A stretch of DNA of 64,000 nt from Dactylococcopsis salina PCC 8305 (GCF_000317615.1 NC_019780.1:992001-1056000); one strand, 5' to 3'; shown: positions 17,908-28,069, counted from the stretch's first letter. The notes: generated by a model not told the origin, from the sequence alone. Made by a program: numbers and translations.

Positions 17908-19881
17908 TTATTCTCCGCTACTGCGTAGTTTATCTAAAACACTGCGATCTTCTAACGTTGATGTGTCTCCAGCAACATCTTCTCCAGAGGCGAGATTCCG
18001 CAAGAGACGGCGCATGATTTTCCCCGATCGAGTTTTCGGGAGAGCATCGGTAAAGCGAATCTCTCCAGGTCGCGCGATCGCGCCGATTTCGTGTGCAACG
18101 TGCTGTTTCAACTCTTGGCTTAAAGCCTCTGTTCCTTCATAGTCTCCTTCGAGAGAAACAAACGCAAACACTTCTGATCCCTTCACCTCATCTTTTCGTC
18201 CTACCACAGCCGCTTCCGCAACCGCAGGATGAGAAACTAAAGCTGATTCTACTTCCATTGTGCCTAACCGATGTCCTGCGACATTAATCACATCATCAAC
18301 GCGACCCATCACCCAAAGATAGCCATCATCATCCTTTCTTGCGCCATCACCAGCAAAATAAAAATACTGTCCATCTTGGGGCGCAATATGTTCCCAATAA
18401 GTACGACGGAATCGATCGGGATCGCCGTAAACGGTTCGCATCATCCCTGGCCAAGGATACTTAACCACCAAATAACCCCCTTCATTTGCCTTAACGGGAT
18501 TGCCATCTAAATCCACCACATCCGCTAAAATCCCAGGAAAAGGTAACGTCGCTGATCCAGGTTTCGTGGGAATCGCCCCTGGCAACGGTGTAATCATAAA
18601 CCCACCCGTTTCCGTTTGCCACCAGGTATCAACAATGGGACACTTTTCCCGTCCAATAATGCGGTGATACCACATCCAAGCCTCTGGGTTAATTGGTTCG
18701 CCTACTGTTCCCAATAATCGTAATGAAGACAAATCTCGTGCATTGGGATAATGTTCTCCCATTTTAATGAACGATCGAATCGCGGTTGGTGCGGTGTAGA
18801 AGATGGTCACGCCGTATTTTTCCACTACATCCCACATACAGCCAGGATTAGATGGACGCGGCGCGCCTTCATACATCAGTGTCGTTGCGCCGTTGGACAA
18901 TGGACCATAAACAATATAACTGTGTCCCGTAATCCAACCCACATCAGCCGTACACCAATAAACATCGGTATCCTTGAGATCAAACGCCCATTTCAAGGTA
19001 GTGTGAGTATAAAGATTATAGCCTCCAGTGGTGTGAACAACCCCTTTCGGTTTTCCTGTCGTTCCAGAAGTGTAGAGGATAAATAACATATCTTCACTGT
19101 CCATTACTTCTGCTGGACAGTGGGCGGCAACCCCTGCTTTGAGATCATGCCACCAGTGATCGCGTCCTGGTTCAATGTGGACTTTTTCTTCAGTGCGTTG
19201 AACCACTAAAACATTTTTAACGTTCGGGGCGCCATTATTGGCAAGTGCTTGATCTACTTCGGGTTTCAGGGAAACAATCTTATCCTTACGAAATCCACCA
19301 TCGGCAGTGATCACTACTTTCGCGTCTGCATCCACTAAACGGGTTTTTAAAGCCTCAGCACTAAAGCCACCAAAAACAACGCTGTGTGGTGCGCCAATTC
19401 TCGCACAGGCTAACATTGCGATCGCAGCTTCGGGAATCATCGGCAGATAAATCGCCACCCGATCGCCTTTTTGCACCCCTAATTGTTTTAAAACGTTTGC
19501 CATCAGACAAACTTCCCGATGCAACTGGGCATAAGTATAAGTGCGAGAGTCTCCAGGTTCCCCCTCCCAGATTAAAGCCGCTTTATTTTTGCGCCACGTG
19601 GTGAGATGTCGATCGAGACAATTATAAGCAATATTTAACTTCCCGCCCACAAACCATTTCGCAAAGGGAGGATTCCAATCTAAAACCTGATTCCACTTTT
19701 CAAACCAGTGTAGTTCGGTTTCTGCTAACTCAGCCCAAAACTGTTCAGGGTTGCTTTTTGCCTTCTCGTAAAGGGCTTGATACTCTTGTTGACTTTTGAT
19801 TACTGCTTGTTGAGAAAATTCTGAAGGTGGTGTAAATAAACGTTTTTCTTGTAAAATCGATTCGATCGTCGGTTCTGACAT
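17908..19881 (-). CDS. acs: Acetyl-CoA synthetase (AMP-forming)
   Basis: The 657-residue enzyme makes acetyl-CoA from acetate, ATP and CoA through acetyl-AMP. Adenylation motifs are intact: [20 protein letters not shown] (P-loop), [18 protein letters not shown], and the C-terminal hinge [20 protein letters not shown]. The catalytic Lys lies in [13 protein letters not shown], which is also the usual acetylation site. Length is normal (about 650). It is divergent from purN across 114 bp. Confidence 0.97.
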   Translation of the reverse strand: MSEPTIESILQEKRLFTPPSEFSQQAVIKSQQEYQALYEKAKSNPEQFWAELAETELHWFEKWNQVLDWNPPFAKWFVGGKLNIAYNCLDRHLTTWRKNKAALIWEGEPGDSRTYTYAQLHREVCLMANVLKQLGVQKGDRVAIYLPMIPEAAIAMLACARIGAPHSVVFGGFSAEALKTRLVDADAKVVITADGGFRKDKIVSLKPEVDQALANNGAPNVKNVLVVQRTEEKVHIEPGRDHWWHDLKAGVAAHCPAEVMDSEDMLFILYTSGTTGKPKGVVHTTGGYNLYTHTTLKWAFDLKDTDVYWCTADVGWITGHSYIVYGPLSNGATTLMYEGAPRPSNPGCMWDVVEKYGVTIFYTAPTAIRSFIKMGEHYPNARDLSSLRLLGTVGEPINPEAWMWYHRIIGREKCPIVDTWWQTETGGFMITPLPGAIPTKPGSATLPFPGILADVVDLDGNPVKANEGGYLVVKYPWPGMMRTVYGDPDRFRRTYWEHIAPQDGQYFYFAGDGARKDDDGYLWVMGRVDDVINVAGHRLGTMEVESALVSHPAVAEAAVVGRKDEVKGSEVFAFVSLEGDYEGTEALSQELKQHVAHEIGAIARPGEIRFTDALPKTRSGKIMRRLLRNLASGEDVAGDTSTLEDRSVLDKLRSSGE

Positions 19882-19995
19882 TAGCTTTTCGATGCAATTA
19901 AAGTTGATTTTCTTTTGTCCATTGTACCGACGAATGTTTTTTTTCGATTCACATTGTCTGTGCTATTTTTAAGGGGCGATTTGATTTGAGGAGAG

Positions 19996-20640
19996 GTGGT
20001 TTTGACAGATTCCGTTATTATTTCCCCTGATGTGTCTTGGTCTGATTTAAGTTTACCAACTCCGATCGCGCTGGGAGTAATGGCTTCAGGGAAAGGGAGT
20101 AATTTTGTTGCTGTTGCTAACGCGATTCGTGAGGGAAAACTCAACGCCGAGATCAAGGTCGTGATTTACAATAAAGCTCAGGCAAAAGTCAAGGAAAAAG
20201 CCGAAGCGTTAGGGATTCCCACTGTATTTTGTAATCATCGTGACTATTCCCATCGAGAAGCGTTTGACGAGGTGTTAGTGGAAACTCTGAAAGCCTATCA
20301 GGTTCATTGGATAGTGATGGCGGGATGGATGCGTGTGGTGACTCCTGTTTTGATTAATGCGTTTCCCGATCGGCTGATCAACATTCATCCTAGTTTATTA
20401 CCCAGTTTTAAGGGGATAGATGGCGTTAAACAAGCGTTGGCTGCCGAGGTGAAAATTGCAGGCTGTACCGTGCATCTAGTGCGTTTAGAGGTGGATAGTG
20501 GTCCGATTTTGATGCAGGCAGCCGTACCAATTTTAGCAGATGATACCGAAGCCACCTTACATCAACGAATCCAAACCCAAGAGTATGCGATCTTACCTCG
20601 TGCGATCGCCCTCGCCGCGCAATCGTGCCTAATCTCCTAA
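19996..20640 (+). CDS. purN: Phosphoribosylglycinamide formyltransferase
   Basis: The 214-residue enzyme transfers a formyl group from 10-formyl-THF to GAR in purine synthesis. It shows LGVMASGKGSNFVAVANAIR, the catalytic INIHPSLLPSFKG (Asn and His) and GCTVHLVRLEVDSGPILMQA (Asp). The start is GTG 19996 after a GAGGAGAGG stretch, with TTG 20002 as alternative. Its 3' end overlaps the convergent permease gene by 12 bp. Confidence 0.96.
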   Translation: MVLTDSVIISPDVSWSDLSLPTPIALGVMASGKGSNFVAVANAIREGKLNAEIKVVIYNKAQAKVKEKAEALGIPTVFCNHRDYSHREAFDEVLVETLKAYQVHWIVMAGWMRVVTPVLINAFPDRLINIHPSLLPSFKGIDGVKQALAAEVKIAGCTVHLVRLEVDSGPILMQAAVPILADDTEATLHQRIQTQEYAILPRAIALAAQSCLIS

Positions 20641-21672
20641 TTTAATTCTCGGATCAACTTGTTGTAACAGTAAATCTGCTAACAAATTACCGATAATTAA
20701 CATTAACGCTCCCATCATTAAACTTGCCATTACTAAATATAAATCTTGTGCTAAAACCGCTTGTAAAATCAATCGTCCTAACCCTGGCCAATTAAAGAAA
20801 AATTCCGCAATAAATGCACCACTAAGTAAGTTTGCAAATTCAAATCCGAGTAACGTAATCAGAGGATTAATCGCATTACGGAGGGCGTGAACATAAATCA
20901 CTCGATTTTCGGGTAAACCTTTTGCCCGTGCGGTTTGAATATAATCTTGACGTAAAACATCTAATAATTCTCCCCGTGTAATCCGTTGTAAACCAGCAAA
21001 TCCCGTTATACTTAAAGCAATTGTCGGTAAAATTAAATGCCAGCCAATATCAAGAATTTTCCCCAATAGTGAGAAGTTATTATAATTAATACTGGTCATT
21101 CCTCCCACTGGAAACAGTGGCGAAGTGGCTTGAGCAATAAATAAGAGAAAAAGCGCGGTAATGAGACTGGGGAAACCTTGTCCGAGATAGCTAATCACTC
21201 GCAACCCTCGATCGAGGCGTTGATTTTGTTTAATTGCTCCCACAATTCCTAAAGGAATGGCAATGATCCAAGTAAAAAAAATGGAAGTAATTGTTAACAG
21301 CAAAGTTGCTGGAATTCGCTCTAAAATTAAATCAGCAACCGGACGAGAATAAACGAAACTTGTACCAAAATCAAAGCGAGTGATAATACCGCCTAACCAA
21401 TACCAGTATTGTAAAAAAACGGGTTGATCTAAACCAAAACGTTGTTCGAGATCAGCGATCGTTTCTGGTGAAATTTGCGGACTTTGGCGCAAGGTATCTA
21501 GGTAGTCACCAGGGGCGAATTGAATGATTGTAAAACTTAAAATTGAGGCAAGAAATAAAGTTAAAAGCGCCTGAAACGATCGTTTATAAATATAGAGTGC
21601 GGTATTATTTGTTAGCACCGATCGCGCTCTCATTAAAGGTTTTATTGGGCTTTTAGAAACAGTTTCACTCAT
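20629..21672 (-). CDS. ABC transporter permease, DppB/OppB type
   Basis: The 347-residue inner-membrane protein has the BPD_transp_1 layout: an N-terminal helix (LLTLFLASILSFTIIQFAPG) and about five further helices. The EAA loop toward the ATPase is GFAGLQRITRGELLDVLRQD followed by YIQTARAKGLPENRVIYVHA. It belongs to the peptide/nickel uptake class. No partner permease, ATPase or binding protein is adjacent, which is common in cyanobacteria. It overlaps purN tail to tail. Confidence 0.92.
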   Translation of the reverse strand: MSETVSKSPIKPLMRARSVLTNNTALYIYKRSFQALLTLFLASILSFTIIQFAPGDYLDTLRQSPQISPETIADLEQRFGLDQPVFLQYWYWLGGIITRFDFGTSFVYSRPVADLILERIPATLLLTITSIFFTWIIAIPLGIVGAIKQNQRLDRGLRVISYLGQGFPSLITALFLLFIAQATSPLFPVGGMTSINYNNFSLLGKILDIGWHLILPTIALSITGFAGLQRITRGELLDVLRQDYIQTARAKGLPENRVIYVHALRNAINPLITLLGFEFANLLSGAFIAEFFFNWPGLGRLILQAVLAQDLYLVMASLMMGALMLIIGNLLADLLLQQVDPRIKLGD

Positions 21673-21847
21673 GGCATTTTTAAAGTTAATAATAATTTGC
21701 GTCAGCTATAAAACGTAGGCCCTTGTGAATCGAAGCGAAACCCAACACCAATCGTACCATTTCGATCAACTGTTGAAGGGGGATCAACTGTAACTCAACT
21801 TTTTAGAAACGGAAATAACATTTAGAACGACTATAGTAAAAAATTGG
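21673..21847. repeat. Intergenic region with partial GTTGGGT repeat
   Basis: It contains a half GAAACCCAACACCAATC repeat at about 21738 and AT-rich sequence. The stem of a CCCCCAGAATTGGGGG hairpin at about 21861-21876 lies inside the coaBC C-terminal codons. Confidence 0.6.
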
Positions 21848-23086
21848 TTAATGAAAGCCCCCAGAATTGGGGGTTGGGGGCAACAACAGTAAACTATCTA
21901 AAATGTAATGCGCCAATTGTAATTTACGACATAACGGAATTGTTGTTTCCCAGCCATCTTGTCTCAAAATGACAGCCTGATTGTTGTCGCTGCCAAATCC
22001 CCCTTCCGATCGATCAATGGGATTCGCTACAATATAATCTAAGTTTTTTCGGAGCATTTTTTCTTTTGCAGGCTTGACAAAATCCCCAGTTTGTGCTGCA
22101 AACCCTACTAAAATCTGTTGCGATCGTTTCTGTTGTCCCAAAGTCGCAGCAATATCGGGGACATTCACCAACGATAACCGATCGGGGAGCTTTTGTTTCG
22201 GCAACTTCTCAGGGGAATAAGGCGCGGGTTTCACATCCGCCACCGCCGCCGCCAAAATCGTATAATCAGCATCAGGAAAGGAAGCCAACATCGCCTCTAA
22301 CATTTCCTCCGCACTGACGACAGAAATCAGACGCAATTGCGGAGAAAACGGAATCATTGCTTGTGTTGTTCCACCCTGAACCAAAATCACATTTGCGCCA
22401 CGATCAATACCCGCTTGTGCGATCGCGCTCCCCATTTTCCCCGTTGCGGGATTACCGAGAAAGCGCACTGGATCGAGATATTCTTGTGTTCCCCCACCAT
22501 TCACCAACAATTGTTTACCGAGAAAATCCCGTTTTCCTTTGGTGTAAAGGAGAGATTGCGCTGTAGAAAGCAATTGTTCTGGAGTTGCCATGCGTCCTTT
22601 TCCCGCGCGATCGCAAGCGAGTAAGCCACCAGTCGGTTCAATGGTATGATAGCGGTTATCTTGGGAAATCATCTCCCAATTGCGTTGAACAGAAGACTGT
22701 TCCCACATTTCCGTATTCATCGCTGGCGCAAGTAAAACTGGACAACGGGAAGCGAGAACCGTATTTGTCAGTAAATTATCAGCCAACCCATAAACCAACT
22801 TTCCCAACGTATTGGCGGTAAGTGGCGCAATAATTAATAAATCTGCCCATTCCCCTAAATCAATATGTAAAGGACGAGCAGAATTATTCCAGAAATCAGA
22901 ATCCGTGTAAGCGTGATGGCGGCTGAGAGTGCTAACCGTCAAAGGTGTAATAAACTTTTGCGCTGCTTCTGTGAGCATTACCCGCACTGATAAACCAGCC
23001 TGATGAGAATGAGAAATCAACTGACACACCTTGTAAGCCGCAATCCCACCGCCAATGGCAATTAAGACATTTTTCCCTTCCGTCAT
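21848..23086 (-). CDS. coaBC: Bifunctional phosphopantothenoylcysteine decarboxylase/synthetase
   Basis: The 412-residue enzyme carries two steps of coenzyme A synthesis. The N-terminal CoaC flavodoxin-like domain has GGGIAAYKVCQLISHSHQAG and LLAPAMNTEMW. The C-terminal CoaB domain has LVNGGGTQEYLDPVRFLGNP, GKMGSAIAQAGIDRGANVIL and the Lys-containing KLPKQKLP. The last residues LLPPTPNSGGFH are encoded by a CCCCCAATTCTGGGGGC hairpin repeat, so the natural C-terminus has been extended by repeat sequence. It overlaps the DUF2555 stop by one base. Confidence 0.96.
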   Translation of the reverse strand: MTEGKNVLIAIGGGIAAYKVCQLISHSHQAGLSVRVMLTEAAQKFITPLTVSTLSRHHAYTDSDFWNNSARPLHIDLGEWADLLIIAPLTANTLGKLVYGLADNLLTNTVLASRCPVLLAPAMNTEMWEQSSVQRNWEMISQDNRYHTIEPTGGLLACDRAGKGRMATPEQLLSTAQSLLYTKGKRDFLGKQLLVNGGGTQEYLDPVRFLGNPATGKMGSAIAQAGIDRGANVILVQGGTTQAMIPFSPQLRLISVVSAEEMLEAMLASFPDADYTILAAAVADVKPAPYSPEKLPKQKLPDRLSLVNVPDIAATLGQQKRSQQILVGFAAQTGDFVKPAKEKMLRKNLDYIVANPIDRSEGGFGSDNNQAVILRQDGWETTIPLCRKLQLAHYILDSLLLLPPTPNSGGFH

Positions 23087-23298
23087 CAGGCTTCATCAAA
23101 CGCTTCCACATCAAGGAGATATTGATAAGGTTCAACCAACTCCCAGTTATGAAACGAAATCGCACGCAAGAGATGCCAATCTTGTAACGCTTCAAAAGGA
23201 CTATTGTAGTCATCCTTTTCCAGACGTTCCGCCAACTGATCGATCGCTTCTGGTGTTAATTCTTTAATTTCTTTTGGTGAAAGACTTACCGCATCCAT
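23086..23298 (-). CDS. DUF2555 family protein
   Basis: The 70-residue protein (MDAVSLSPKEIKELTPEAID, then LDVEAFDEA at the end) matches the cyanobacterial DUF2555 family, commonly found next to coaBC. I choose ATG 23298 because GGAGG lies five bases upstream; Met codons at 23310 and 23391 are alternatives. It is helical and acidic with unknown function. It forms a two-gene unit with coaBC. Confidence 0.8.
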   Translation of the reverse strand: MDAVSLSPKEIKELTPEAIDQLAERLEKDDYNSPFEALQDWHLLRAISFHNWELVEPYQYLLDVEAFDEA

Positions 23299-23457
23299 AA
23301 TAGCCTCCATGAGAAACCCCTTCAGCATTAATCGTAACCGATGAATTGGAAAAGGGAAATGTTTCACAATACAAAATATGAAGTTCCTCAAGAACTATTC
23401 ATTCTCAGTGGATACTGCTAAAATCTGTTTAAATCAAGTGATTTTTCAGGAAAAACC

Positions 23458-24762
23458 ATGAAGAAAAGTAATCGATCCTACCTAAAAACATCTTTTGCAG
23501 TATTTGCTCTTACTGCTGGCTTAATCACAGCCTGTGAAACCCAAACCGACACCACCAATGGCACTGGAAACACAGAAAGTGCTTCTGGGGGTTTAAAAAT
23601 CGGGAGTTTGTACCCGACAACAGGTGACTTATCATCCGTCGGTCAAAATATGCCAAAGGCAGTGCGTCTGGCTGTGGATACGATTAACGCTTGCGGTGGG
23701 GTGAATGGTGAACCCGTTACTCTCATCCAAGAAGATAGCCAAACTGATCCCAACGCAGGAGCTGCCGCTATGTCTAAACTGGTGGATGTGGATAATGTCG
23801 CTGGTGTTGTGGGTGCATTTGCCAGTAGTGTTTCTGGGGCAACCATTGACATTGCCGTTAGAAATGAAGTGATGCAGATATCATCAGGAAGCACCAGCCC
23901 GGTCTTCACTGAACGGGCAAAACAGGGAGATTTTCAAGGGTTTTGGGCGCGAACTGCTCCTCCTGATACCTTCCAAGCACGAGCTTTAGCAAAACTGGCT
24001 ACCGATCGAGGCTTCGATCAAGTGGCTACCGTCGTCATCAACAACGATTATGGCGTTGGTTTTGAGCAAGAATTTGTCAAATCCTTTAAGGAACTAGGGG
24101 GAACAGTGGTCAATGAAAATGATCCTGTGCGTTATGATCCCAAAGCCAGCACCCTTGACAGTGAAGCCGCTGCGGCGTTTGGCAACGATCCCGATGCCGT
24201 TTTAGGGGTGTTATATGCGGAAACTGGCAGTTTATTAATGCGAGCCGCCTATCAACAAGGTTTAAGCGAAGGTGTCACCGAACTTCTCACCGACGGCGTT
24301 TATTCGGAAGAATTCGTTAATGATGTTGGTCAAACCCCTGATGGACAATCAATTATCAACGGCGCATTGGGAACAGTGCCAGGTGCCAGTGGTGTCGCCT
24401 TAGATAACCTCACCCAAAAATGGGAAGAGGAAGTGGGAGGAGAAGTAACAGCGTTTGTTCCTCACACTTGGGATGCTGCGGTAATTATGATGTTAGCGGC
24501 TCAACAAGCTGGAGAAAACTCAGGAACTGGAATTAAAGATAACTATCGTGACGTTGCGAACACCCCTGGCACGGAAGTGTCTGATCCTTGTGAAGCGATG
24601 GAGTTGATTCGTAATGGAGAAGAAATTAACTACCAAGGCGCAAGCGGCGACATTGAATTTAACGAATATGGCGACACCGTTGGCAGTTATGATGTGTGGA
24701 CAGTGCAATCAGAAGGAAACTTGGATGTAATCGATCAGGTGTTACCCGTTAGTGAAGAGTAA
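23458..24762 (+). CDS. ABC transporter substrate-binding lipoprotein, branched-chain amino acid type
   Basis: The 434-residue protein begins with a lipoprotein signal (FAVFALTAGLITAC, lipobox ending at Cys 26). A Thr/Asn-rich linker and a Peripla_BP_6 (LivJ/K-like) fold follow: LKIGSLYPTTGDLSSVGQNM, VVGAFASSVSGATIDIAVRN and VVINNDYGVGFEQEFVKSF. It would present an amino acid or urea-like ligand to a membrane transporter, but no permease or ATPase gene is adjacent. A group II intron 5' end begins at the base after its stop codon. Confidence 0.92.
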   Translation: MKKSNRSYLKTSFAVFALTAGLITACETQTDTTNGTGNTESASGGLKIGSLYPTTGDLSSVGQNMPKAVRLAVDTINACGGVNGEPVTLIQEDSQTDPNAGAAAMSKLVDVDNVAGVVGAFASSVSGATIDIAVRNEVMQISSGSTSPVFTERAKQGDFQGFWARTAPPDTFQARALAKLATDRGFDQVATVVINNDYGVGFEQEFVKSFKELGGTVVNENDPVRYDPKASTLDSEAAAAFGNDPDAVLGVLYAETGSLLMRAAYQQGLSEGVTELLTDGVYSEEFVNDVGQTPDGQSIINGALGTVPGASGVALDNLTQKWEEEVGGEVTAFVPHTWDAAVIMMLAAQQAGENSGTGIKDNYRDVANTPGTEVSDPCEAMELIRNGEEINYQGASGDIEFNEYGDTVGSYDVWTVQSEGNLDVIDQVLPVSEE

Positions 24763-24934
24763 GTGCGATTCGTTTCTAGTGAAATCGCGCTTAGTTCCCA
24801 CGAAATCTGGAGTATAAGCCAGAGCTTCCTTGAAACCCTTCGGGGTACAGAACCTTGACAACTTGATTTCCATGTTGGTGAGAGCCTGTGGAGTATTAGC
24901 TAAGAAACAGGTAGGGTCTAACCCGTTAATTCAA
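24763..24934 (+). mobile_element. 5' fragment of a group II intron
   Basis: The fragment starts GTGCGATTCGTTTCTAGTGA directly after the upstream stop codon. It matches the 5' ends of the full introns starting at 29874 and 60263, sharing GGAGTATAAGCCAGAGCTT, ACCTTGACAACTTGATTTCC and ACCCGTTAATTCAA. Homology stops at about 24934. No intron ORF, domain V or domain VI follows, so only the first part of domain I remains. Confidence 0.85.
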
Positions 24935-25372
24935 TTTGGAGACCAAGCCGCAGGACTCCTAGCCAGTCAAGTCATCTCACTTAGTAGGGTGGGCAAAGCC
25001 CACCCTACCGTTCTTTCAAATTAAGGATTAAAACCATGATGAACACTCCATTTCTGGCGCGATCGGGTGGGAGTCTCGATCGCGTTTTCCTCAATCGCAT
25101 GAAATGCTAACACAAAACCAGAAATAAGCGTGAATCATGGTAATAGAGATTCCAACCACAGGAGATACCACGTAGCCCACAACCCCAATGGAAACGAGAC
25201 GGTCAACAAAAGAAAGCGCAGAAAACTCCTAAAAATGCTCGTCGTAAGCGCCAACAAATCAAGCACTTGCGATCGATGCTGAAGAAAAAGAGCAAAAACG
25301 TTTCGGCTTAACCCTGCATAATTGATTACACCACTGCGTAGATATGAATTTAGACGTTCTAGAAATATTACC
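24935..25372. other. Degenerate intergenic region
   Basis: It holds a GTAGGGTGGGC/GCCCACCCTAC hairpin at about 24985-25010. A Lys/Arg-rich open stretch (about 25146-25311 on plus, ending QQIKHLRSMLKKKSKNVSA) has no clear start and looks like the tail of a broken small gene. The region is otherwise featureless up to the TPR gene. Confidence 0.4.
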
Positions 25373-26332
25373 ATGAAAAATCTTTATAGTCATCTTTTGT
25401 CTGTTCTTTCTAATCATGTCTGGGATGGTGAAATTACTTCTCCTGAATTTGCTCAATATCTTCAGTCTTTACAGCCAAGCGTTCGCAAATTACGAGCTTC
25501 TTATCAAACATCAATAAGAGTCATAGTTAACTACGATGATGAGCAAATTCAAGCCTCATATTGGCTTGCTTATTATCCTCATTATGTGCAGATGACCGAG
25601 AAAATTTTAGCGCAATTGTCAGAACAAGGATTGCTCGATCGATTTCATCACCAGATTGAAAAGCAACTCTTTCAAACTTCAGGAGAACTCAATTTATCTA
25701 TTTTAGCGGCTGGGGCGATTCCAGAGGCTGTGGCAATCAGTAACTATATTAAAACACATTTTCCTGTAGAAGACTATGGCACAATTCGAGGACACTTAAA
25801 TATTCATACTTTTGATCTTGGTTATGAGGAATGGAAAACTAAAGGAAATCGTCATTTTGAGTCGCGCCATTGGAAAAGGGCGATCGCGCACTACACAAAA
25901 GCCCTAGAATTTTATCCCCACTCCTATTTTAGCTATACCCGTCGCGCACTGGCTTATCGCAAAAATGGAGAATATGAAAAAGCAATTAATGACTACACAA
26001 ACGCCTTTAGTTTATGTCAGGGAAAAGCCGAAGATTATTATCACCGCAGTATCGCTTATCGTCAACTCGAACAATATCAGTGCGCCCTAAAAGATTGCAA
26101 TCAAGCGATCGATCTTAAACCCCATTTAGCCCCTGCTTATAATCATCGTGGGAATTTATTTGTAGATTTGGAAGACTATGACAGCGCGATCGAAAACTAT
26201 AAAGTAGCCCTTGAAATCGAGCCCAATTTCGCGATCGCTTACAACAATCAAGGCGTAGCATATAGCAAACTTAATCAATATCAAAAAGCACGAAAAAGCT
26301 ATGATCTAGCCATCAAGCTGAATCCCAATTAG
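25373..26332 (+). CDS. TPR-repeat protein, C-terminus truncated by a MITE
   Basis: The 319-residue protein has an N-terminal helical region that I do not recognise (MKNLYSHLLSVLSNHVWDGE). About four tetratricopeptide repeats follow from about residue 155, such as WKRAIAHYTKALEFYPHSYF, YEKAINDYTNAFSLC and YDSAIENYKVALEIEPNFAI. TPRs mediate protein contacts. The stop codon TAG at 26330-26332 is made by a MITE insertion: TA belongs to the target duplication and G is the first MITE base. Beyond the MITE the original frame resumes as NYKKAIQNRAKITSFPKVS and stops at 26585, completing the last TPR helix. An upstream in-frame start at 25322 is less likely. Confidence 0.88.
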   Translation: MKNLYSHLLSVLSNHVWDGEITSPEFAQYLQSLQPSVRKLRASYQTSIRVIVNYDDEQIQASYWLAYYPHYVQMTEKILAQLSEQGLLDRFHHQIEKQLFQTSGELNLSILAAGAIPEAVAISNYIKTHFPVEDYGTIRGHLNIHTFDLGYEEWKTKGNRHFESRHWKRAIAHYTKALEFYPHSYFSYTRRALAYRKNGEYEKAINDYTNAFSLCQGKAEDYYHRSIAYRQLEQYQCALKDCNQAIDLKPHLAPAYNHRGNLFVDLEDYDSAIENYKVALEIEPNFAIAYNNQGVAYSKLNQYQKARKSYDLAIKLNPN

Positions 26333-26524
26333 GGTTTACTGAAAAAGTCCATTGGTTGGTTAAGTAAGGCAAGAGGCAAGAGGCAAGAGGCAAGAGGCAA
26401 GAGGCAAGAGGCTTGCATGCAATATGCGTGACGATTGAACAATCAATGAACTTGCATTTTTATCTGAACTGAATCGCCTCAAATCCTTATTTGGTAATAC
26501 TTTCAGTTTTCTTGACTCAAGCCC
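26332..26524. mobile_element. MITE with 6-bp target duplication (copy 1)
   Basis: The element begins GGGTTTACTGAAAAAGTCC and ends CTTTCAGTTTTCTTGACTCA followed by AGCCC. It is flanked by CAATTA on both sides (26326-26331 and 26525-26530). Inside are GGCAAGA heptamers and a conserved segment (GTGACGATTGAACAATCAAT). A second copy with its own TAACTA duplication lies at 50644-51027. It has no transposase; an IS family with GGGCTTGCTG ends would have to mobilise it. Confidence 0.85.
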
Positions 26525-26585
26525 CAATTATAAAAAAGCCATCCAAAACCGAGCCAAAATCACTTCTTTCCCCAAAGTTTCCTAA

Positions 26586-27158
26586 ACGGAAGTTTAACAC
26601 CAGATTCCCTCAATTAATAATAACAAGTAGGCTCTTGTGGAGTAGAGGGAAACCCAACACCAATCACCGATCGCTGTAAAACGTAGGTTGGGTGGAGGGA
26701 AGCGAAACCCAACACCAATATTCGTTATTCGTTATTCGTTATTCGTTATTCGTTATTTGTTATTTGTTCACTGATTACTGGTCACTGATTACTGGTCACT
26801 GGTCACTGAAACGAGGGAAGCGAAACCCAACACCCATTATCTGAACTTAATATAATTCCATTTTGGAAAAGTCGCCCCCGCATAATCCACAGACGCAGGG
26901 GTTTAATTAGTGCTTCAGTTCCTTTTTCCTCCGAAGAGGATCGTGACCCTTCCTATATTAGCCCCCACTGTCACTGGATTTCAACCCTAGTTTCCGAGGG
27001 GGGGTGCGAAATAATTTATTTGCCATGAAATAAAAATCGTTAAAATTGCTAAAACTCCCTGATAGTAGGCGACCGAGCGGGTCAACGGAAAAATCAGCAT
27101 TACAGCGATTTCCCGAGGCGATCGCCCAAACTGAGAACGATTCTCATACAAGAGTGGA
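26586..27158. repeat. Repeat-rich intergenic segment at the left edge of the Cmr island
   Basis: It contains GTTGGGT...ACCCAAC repeats (about 26685-26720 and 26812-26835), ATTCGTT heptamers (about 26721-26766), CTGATTACTGGTCA-type units, and the 35-bp CRISPR-like repeat listed separately. From 26950 to 27158 I see only degenerate sequence and one HIP1 site. Confidence 0.7.
26914..26948. repeat. Solitary CRISPR-like repeat, left copy
   Basis: This 35-bp sequence (TTCAGTTCCTTTTTCCTCCG then AAGAGGATCGTGACC) has a TCCTC-CGAA-GAGGA hairpin at its centre. It recurs with one mismatch at 37672-37706, on the other side of the Cmr gene remains. Length, internal dyad and position next to type III genes fit a CRISPR repeat, but no repeat-spacer array is present. 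Confidence 0.5.
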
Positions 27159-28069
27159 TCAATTGCCGTTTCTCACTTGACTAACCTGCCAAATACAGCG
27201 AAACTCCTCACTATGTAAGGTTGCTTCCACTTCAGGATCAAAGACAGTCACCAAACAATGATCTTCATATTGGCGCACCGCATAGCCAGAAGGACGATGA
27301 TTAGAACGCCCACACCATGAAGGTCGATCATTATTTCTACTACATTTTTGACTCGATCATATAACCGTTGTATCAAAGCCGAGTGACTAATATCGGGTTG
27401 ATCAGGTGTATAATTAAACTGACTGCCACGAAAGCCACCGAAACTCTCTAATTTATGGGGAGGTCGTCGCCAACCTGGCCCTAATCCTCCCAAACGGCTG
27501 CTTAACTCTAATAAATCGCCAATTAAATCCTGTAACTCGTCATTGCAATCCACAGGAATTTTCCAAACTGAATGGGCATTTCGCGCTGGAATATTAGTAT
27601 ATCCTTGCTGATCACCTTGATTTTGAAAGCTGCGACCAATAGGGCGTAAATAGCTAGTTAAGACTAAACGGGCTGGAGAACCAAATCCACCAAAAATTTT
27701 ATCAGTTAAGCCTTTCGCTGCGTCTGGAGATAACCAAGCCAAAGCTAAACGAGTAAAATAGCTACGGAAATTTGCCCGTAATACCTGCGGACTCCAACGG
27801 TATTTTCCCATAAGATTATGGTTTGGATTATGGGCTTGGACACAGGGCTTCATCCCAGTGAGTTCAATTTCCCATTTACCTCTGGGAGTGATATCAGCTA
27901 AACGACCAAACCCCGAAGCAGTTCCCCGTCCAATTCCTTGCTGTTGGAAAAACTCTTTTAGTCGCTTTTCTACTTGTTTTTTTTGTTCTTGAGTGGGCGT
28001 GGGTTTAATAATGACATGGAGATCAAATTTATCCGCATTATCAGGGTTGGGGGGATGTTTCGGGGAAAC
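27159..28069 (-). pseudogene. Cmr6/Cmr1-like RAMP protein gene, broken
   Basis: Two RAMP-type regions are recognisable. The first is a ferredoxin-like half with the Gly-rich loop GIGRGTASGFGRL after FDLHVIIKPTPTQEQKKQVE. The second has YRWSPQVLRANFRSYFTRLA, IFGGFGSPARLVLTSYLRP and LGGLGPGWRRPPH. A frameshift near the A-run at about 27345 separates this from the true C-terminus (NHRPSGYAVRQYEDHCLVTV, ending QVSQVRNGN at 27159). The 5' end is cut by the IS1-like element at 28070. A short start MGVEGYDLDK just beyond the element (28904 leftward) may be the original N-terminus. It is a probable backbone or crRNA-binding subunit of a type III-B complex, now dead. Confidence 0.75.

Noticed and set aside
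25138..25320. A small Lys/Arg-rich protein gene
   Set aside because: No start codon in the coherent frame and stops just upstream. At best the tail of a broken gene.
26840..27000. A true CRISPR array at the left edge of the Cmr island
   Set aside because: Only one 35-bp repeat is present here; the next similar stretch (TTTCAACCCTAGTTTCCGAG) does not match it, so no repeat-spacer periodicity exists.
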